Origin: Hermetia illucens
Taxonomy: Eukaryota; Arthropoda; Insecta; Diptera; Stratiomyidae
Direction of reading: 5' to 3'
Assembly: GCF_905115235.1 (NCBI RefSeq)
Contig: NC_051850.1
Span: forward strand, 162,936,615 to 163,000,614
Length of the DNA: 64,000 nt
Positions within the stretch are counted from its first letter, which is position 1; each line of letters starts with the position of its first letter. A program made the position numbers and the translations under genes. The notes below the pieces were generated by a model. It worked only from the letters and a program-made list of their open reading frames with translations. It was not told the origin of the DNA and searched no databases. Positions 58,855-64,000 of the stretch are shown one piece after another.

Positions 58855-60035
58855 GCAGCCCAAGATCTCACGCCGCCTGCTCGATCTGGATGAAGGTAGA
58901 CTGTACATCTCGGGTGGTTTTTCATATGATATCAATATCGTCAGCGTAGGCCAGTAACTGGGTGGACTTGAAGAGGATGGTGCCTCTCACATTTACACCT
59001 GCATCACGAATCACTTTCTGCAGGGCCTGGTTAAAGAGGACGAATGATAGGGCATCCCTTTTTCTTAGATCGTTGTTCATGTTGAATGGTATCGGAAGTG
59101 ATCCTGCTGCTTTATCTGGCCTCGCACATTGGTCAGGACCAACTTAGCTAGTCTTATTAATTTCGTTGGGATACCGAATTCTCTCTTGGCCGTATACAGT
59201 TTTACCCTGCTGGTCACTTCCATATTTAACCAATTCGACTGTAATTACATCGGCTCCTGGCGACTTATGGTTTTTAAGCCAATGAATTGCACGGATTGTT
59301 TCTTTCATGCTTGGTGGTGGCAGCATTTGTCCATCGTCTTCAGTTGACGGGACCTCCAACTCGCCGATGTTTTGGCTCAACTCGTTGCTCTAATATGCCT
59401 ATTCTGTTGGAAATCAGGTTTCCTTCTTTGTCTCGGCAGGATGAGCATCGAGGTGTCGAGATGTATAAGGCTTCATCCTGCTGACTCATTGGTAAAACTT
59501 CCGCGTCTGGTGCGATTGCTTTCCTCTACTTCTCGAGTACACAGACTTGTTGGTTCTCCAGGCTTCCTTTTTCTGTCTGTCAAGTCATTTGTCCACTTGA
59601 CGGAGTTCGTGATAGGTCTCTACGCGGCTGCAGCCAAGTATATTTGTGCTCGTATTAATGACAACGCCCTTCAAGTGGTTGTAAAGATCATTTGTGGATG
59701 CTTCGCCTCCAAGACATCTGGTAGCTGCGGTTATTTCGGCATCAAATATAAGTATTACGCAGGTCTTTGTCGTGGATGGCTTCAGTATTTATTCTCACCT
59801 GATTGTCCCGTCCCTTCTTGACTATTGTCAAATCTCCAAGTATGATTTTGATATTATACTTGAGACAGGCTTTGAGGGTCCGCTCATCTGCCTCGTATGC
59901 AGTATTCCGCTTCTTTGCTTCCTTCACAGCTCCATTCTGTCTTTAGGGTACAGCCTATCCATTTCCCTGCGCTCTTCTTCCGCGTGCTTCTCTCAGGAGT
60001 TGGGTTCGCATTCGCCTAATTGTGTGGATGACCGA
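58855..60035 (-). mobile_element. RTE LINE (first family), internally deleted copy
   Basis: From 60035 down: endonuclease/linker traces (59927-59742: IKIILGDL, VRINTEAIHDKDLR), then 59380-59144 (NIGELEVPSTEDDGQMLPPP, WLKNHKSPGADVITVELVKY), then a jump to the region before YADD at 59140-58860. Compared with 42950-44030 it lacks most of the RT fingers and palm. Confidence 0.8.
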
Positions 60036-60039
60036 AGTT

Positions 60040-62720
60040 CAGTTTGCCTCCGACCTGAACATTTCCCGGAATAAGTTTTGGGGGCTTGCGCCAACTCCCA
60101 ACGCGTCACTCAGGCTTTTTTTCTCCTCTCGGAGTCTCGGGCACTCAAATAGCACATGCTCTGAGTCTTCTGGGATCCCACGACATCTGTAACAGTTCGG
60201 GGAATCATCCACACCGATGCGATGCAGATAGTTAGTTTTTGCCTTTTCCATTGTGAAGGAAATACACCTTCCGCCTCGAATGTATTTATGAACCAATGAG
60301 GTCTGGTTTCTACCGCCAGCTTCAGCGCTTTATTAGGGATGCTCTCCAAACCCGGAGCCTCGCCATCGCCGATCCTTCCGCAGACCTCCCGAAGTTCCTC
60401 CTCGGTAACGCGAGGTATTACATCTACCTCGAATTGGGCCTCTGTTTGATACCTGGTCCGCGTGATGAGGAAAGAGCGTGGCTACAATTTCACCTGAGGC
60501 GACCTTTGCAACTTCTTCCTAACCAGCCTGTAGGGCATGCCCCAGGGATTTATGTTGGCATCCACGCACAGTCGCCTAAACAATCTCTTTCGCTCCTACG
60601 AATGGCCTCCTTTATTCTGCCACGCAATGTCCAATAGTTCCCTTCGCGTTCTTCATGATCGCTGGAACTGACTTCTCGCTCGATGGCATGCCGCTCTTAG
60701 CTCCGCGATTTCGCTATTCCACCAACAGTTTGGACGTTTGCTTGCAAACTCTCGCCTTCGGTGCATAGCGGCGTCGCATGCCTCGGTCACAAATCGCGTG
60801 AGTCTCGATGCCATTTCGGTCGTGGTGCCATTCAGGTCGTCATGAACTGTCAGAGCTTTAGAGAACGTATCCTGCTCGAATGCCCTCGTCGTCCAGCCCG
60901 GCCCTACTACTCGCTTTTGCAAGCATTCAATCCACCAGCGGCTTTAATAAAGATCGCCTGGTGGTCGCTGTGGATGTAATGCTCACTGTAATGCCAGGTA
61001 GTTCCTCTTGCCAATGCGGTGTTCAAGTACGTGAGGGCGACGATAGAGCCCAGGCCTCTCCCTCTGAACGTAAATGAATTCCTAACATTGGCAAGTACAA
61101 CATCCAACCCAGCAGATGCCTCGAGTAGGATACTTCCTCTCTCGTTTGTCCTACGGCTACCCTACTCATAGGCCCAGACATTGAAGTCGCCCGATATGAT
61201 TTTCAGGGTATGACTCCTTGCGTCCAGCACCAAATGGCGCAGCATCTCCTCGTACTGCGCACGTGTTGCGCTGTAGACATGAATCCCGCCCATCTTTGCT
61301 CTCACAGCTTCTGGATGTTGCATAACTTCCTGAATGGCCTGCCGCCGCACGCCCATATCGCTGCCTTACCGGTCTGGTCCCTGATCCAGACACCACCACC
61401 GTAGTTGCGATAGGGTTCACAAATAATGGCAACGTCAATTCCCTTCTCTCTGATGGGTCTGTGAAAGAAGGTCTTGCGCCGCCTCACAATTGTTGAGATT
61501 GATTTGAATTAATCTCATTTTGGCCTTGTATTTAGCGCTCCCCTGAACGCTGGACATCTGCTACTGCCAGTAATATGTCGATTCTCGATGTCTTCCTTTC
61601 CTTTACACAGCATGCATTTCGGGTCAGCTGTGCACTTCTTGGCGGTATGCCCATCTCCTCCACACTTTCTGCGCCGCTTTGATCTCAAAGTCGAGGCAAC
61701 TGAAGCGTTTCTTCATATCCACTCGCTCTCTGAGCCGACAGTTGACCCAGCCTATCTTGACTCTGCCCGCCGCTAGTATTTTGGACGCTCTCTCTGCTGG
61801 CAGGCTGATAACTGCAGTCTCCTCTGCCTCATTTGCAAGCATCACAGCTACCGCGTTTCTATATCTTTGGCTGTTGTCAATGCCTCCTCCGGTTTCTTTA
61901 GAGAAGGGCGTTTCATCCTTTTGGGGATCTGTTGAGATCCAGGTATTTCACCCATCCCCTCGCGGCTTCTTTTTCCAGCGTTCTCGCCAAGTAATCTTTG
62001 CAGATGAGGTGTCACCTGTGTCGCCTGGGTGATTTTCTTGCCTGGTTTATACGCTCCTTTCTCCTCCTGGGCTCTGCCATACGCTATTCTGATACCTCTG
62101 ATCATAGCCCTAATATTTTAGTGGATGTTCTTCCTATCATTATTGAACTCACGGAACTCCATTTCCATCTTCTCACCCAGTGCGGCAAATGCCACTCCCG
62201 GGTGGTCGTTCGCTCGATGACATTCGTCACATCCATCATCTGGTATCAGAATCACATTGTTGGGCTTTGCTTCCTTAAATTTCTTCGTCATTATCTGACA
62301 GACACCTCGTCCCTCTAGCGATCTCGCTTGACTCCTTCTGAAAGGATCCGATATCGAATTAGGTGTCCCCTGGACACCTGCAACCGAGGCAGTACGGTCG
62401 CTGGTCATTGTCGGTCGGGGTCCGGTTCGTTCGTTCCTAAAAACCGCGGCGTTGGCCTTTTCAAGCTCTCTTGCTGGTATTTTGTTGTTCGCATCCATTT
62501 GATTGTTGGGGTATTTGCCCCAAATTCAGGCACGGGCTCGCGTTTCGAACCACAGCCGTGGCAATTGTCAGCATTTTGCTTCCCGCTACCCCAGTGCTCC
62601 ATAGGAAGTCCTATCCCTCCAGCCGTCCTTTCCACTCTTTAAACTGCTCACAGGCAGACAGCCACCGAAGGTTTCGTAGACCTTCAGGAGTAGTCCAACC
62701 TGTGCGTCTTCTGAGTTAGC
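60040..62720 (-). mobile_element. R1-clade LINE with RT deleted
   Basis: From 62500 down: an ORF1 (62498-62118: IPARELEKANAAVFRNERTG; 62105-61848; 61845-61624: TAVISLPAERASKILAAG), an endonuclease (61487-60907: GIDVAIICEPYRNYGGGVWI, LKIISGDFNVWAYE, HYIHSDHQAIFIKA), the linker (60922-60653: CDAAMHRRREFASKRPNCWW), the RT start (60349-60240: NKALKLAVETRPHWFINTFE) and at once the C-terminal zinc-finger part (60296-60039: YLHRIGVDDSPNCYRCRGIP, EHVLFECPRLREEK). Almost the whole RT is absent, and the join lies near 60240. Same clade as 31660-34735. Confidence 0.88.
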
Positions 62721-62984
62721 TTAAACTAATGTCTGTCTATCTGCCTGGCTGTCCGTCATTTTAGTTGTACTAACTCCGGTGTTTCCCCTAGTTTAGGGCG
62801 CGCTACCTCCCTAAACCGCGGTTCACCCGTCCCAGAAGCAGCAAAGTGGCGTGTTGGATTTCGGATCCAGCAGGAACCGTTCACCTCAACTGACCAGCTA
62901 CAACCTTACCCGGGTCGCCGTATCGCCCATGCGGAGAGAAACATACAAACATTCAAATTCAATAAGTCATTATCAAAATGCAAC
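62721..62984. other. R1 5' flank with GTCTGTCTATCTGCC-type motif
   Basis: 62727-62755 resembles the opening of the dispersed repeat at 7205. 62780-62930 is GC-rich and may be the 5' UTR of the R1-clade copy. No gene. Confidence 0.35.
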
Positions 62985-63310
62985 AAACGAAATCCGGTCT
63001 AGGACTGCCTAACTAAGGAACTCAAATATCCCGATCCTGCTTCGAAATCTATCAATGTCTGGTCTAGTGTTCTGTGGCGTTTTTTATCTAAGTCAGGCTC
63101 TGCCTTATCTTGTTTTTCTACTATAGATATCGCCCCTATGCGCTTCTTTTCACTGGATCATCAAGCTTAGGATTCAGTTACCTGCCTAATGCATCCTATT
63201 GAGTTGGATTTTTTCCACAACCAAACGGTCATCGGATTCATCCATCCAACTGTATTAGGGAAACAAATTTACGGAGGATTCGCCTCTCGTAGCATGGCGG
63301 AAAGCTCGCT
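62985..63310 (-). mobile_element. RTE LINE, 3' end, strongly diverged
   Basis: It matches the order of blocks at 2220-2590: GGTCTAGGACTGCCTAAC, CAGGCTCTGCCTTATC, ATAGATATCGCCC, TGAGTTGGATTTTTTCCACA, CAAACGGTCAT and GGAGGATTCGCCTCTCG. This is an older copy than the others. Confidence 0.7.
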
Positions 63311-63730
63311 ATTTACTAATAAAGAATGTAATGTATTCATTGTATTGCACGATTGAAGCAAAATCAAATAAAAAAATACATATCATTCAAAAGAGCTAGA
63401 AATGCCAAAGTGCTAAATCAACAGGGACTAATTTATGAAATCCATTTTATTCCCATGCCATGGAACATTACGGAATAAAAATAGCATTCAGCGTTTGTCA
63501 AACTTTTGTAGTAATTTTTCCTGCATCTTTCGCTAGATGTCATCGAAATTGCTGGAGTAATTTACGTCAAATTGACACTTTCTATATTTCCAATTGCGAT
63601 TCTTGTTTACGCAATTATAAACTGTTTACATCCTTGTACTGTTATATATTCGTTGATTTGTATATAGTATTTCGTTCTGGTGCGTTGAATTTCTTTGTTA
63701 AATTGTTAAAATCCCATCATCAGTCTCGCG
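63311..63730. other. Promoter/5' UTR region of the last gene
   Basis: AT-rich. The 97-codon frame 63460-63753 plus has no family resemblance and overlaps the better start at 63731 in another frame, so I treat it as chance. Confidence 0.45.
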
Positions 63731-64000
63731 ATGGAACAAAATCCGCCAATTGAAAATCGCATTTATCTCAACCCAAACTTTGGGAAAACGCACATAAATC
63801 CGAACTTCCTCAGATCAAAACCTCCTGAAAGCATTCATGTCAATCCTAACTTTCTGTCGAAGCTGAAGCCACCGCAGCCAAATCAGGTTCCAGTTCCGCA
63901 ACAAGGTAAAATCATATCGAAGTCAAGGACGAAGTTGATACGCGCCCCAACTGATAAGCCTGCCGTGAAGATTCAGCCACCCATGCCTGGTACCTGCGTG
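63731..64000 (+). CDS. NPNF-repeat protein, N-terminal part (runs off the window)
   Basis: The ATG at 63731 opens a frame that stays open to the window edge (90 codons). It contains three copies of an xxNPNF motif: RIYLNPNFGK, HINPNFLR and IHVNPNFLSK, then a Pro/Gln/Lys-rich stretch (LKPPQPNQVPVPQQGKI, SKSRTKLIRAP). Repeated NPNF/NPKF motifs of this kind occur at the start of ZC3H3-type CCCH zinc-finger proteins (mRNA polyadenylation/export), but no zinc finger is inside the window, so this identity is only a suggestion. Confidence 0.6.
   Translation, partial: MEQNPPIENRIYLNPNFGKTHINPNFLRSKPPESIHVNPNFLSKLKPPQPNQVPVPQQGKIISKSRTKLIRAPTDKPAVKIQPPMPGTCV

Noticed and set aside
63460-63753. 97-codon plus-strand open frame
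   Set aside because: AT-rich, no resemblance to a protein family, overlaps a better gene start in another frame.

Overview
This window is nuclear DNA from an insect, most probably a dipteran with a large, repeat-rich genome. The evidence is: spliced genes with GT-AG introns, several only 53-65 bp long; a complete ecdysteroid-pathway P450 (disembodied/CYP302A1) whose exons align closely to the fly protein as I remember it; an RpL14 gene of fly type; RR-type cuticular protein sequence; and insect-type mobile elements (R1-clade, RTE-clade, jockey-clade and RNase-H-bearing LINEs, Mos1-like and Tc3-like transposons). The species cannot be named from the sequence alone.

Seven host genes are supported. 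(1) 96-1042 (+): a three-exon TEX47/BLUF-like protein of 278 aa. (2) 12127-13574 (+): the last three exons of a cuticular protein with two chitin-binding-like regions. (3) 23090-24367 (-): a secreted Pro/Ser/Leu-rich protein of 404 aa whose first coding exon is only the ATG. (4) 29073-35672 (-): dib, six coding exons, 520 aa. (5) 45559-46819 (+): a LETMD1-like mitochondrial protein of 361 aa, four exons. (6) 54406-55646 (-): RpL14, four coding exons, 163 aa. (7) 63731 to the window end (+): the start of a protein with repeated NPNF motifs.

Most of the rest is layered transposon wreckage. 1.8-4.5 kb: 3' ends of an RTE LINE with a Tc3-like transposon between them. 4.6-9.8 kb: two gypsy fossils, a LINE tail, a long non-coding repeat and an internally deleted TIR transposon (7901-8761). 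9.8-11.2 kb: R1 remains. 14.7-22.8 kb: a minus-strand R1-clade element carrying an insert, followed by an RNase-H-bearing LINE. 26.8-28.0 kb: a Mos1-like mariner. 31.7-34.7 kb: an R1-clade LINE inside dib intron 4. 36.7-45 kb: a second RNase-H-bearing LINE and the best-preserved RTE element. 47.3-53.7 kb: two RTE families, the longer sister copy of the 7.9 kb transposon (48366-49637), a mariner fragment and a Penelope-like fossil with inverted ends. 56.2-63.3 kb: jockey-clade, RTE and R1 remains back to back.

The host genes do not form a pathway. Housekeeping (RpL14), mitochondrial (LETMD1-like), steroidogenic (dib) and cuticle genes sit as islands in transposon DNA. I found no convincing new multi-gene system. 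The most interesting items are the microhomology-deleted transposon pair, a hammerhead-ribozyme-like fold at 41113-41163, the Penelope-like fossil with inverted tails, the R1 element ending about 25 bp from a dib splice donor, and the one-codon first exons.
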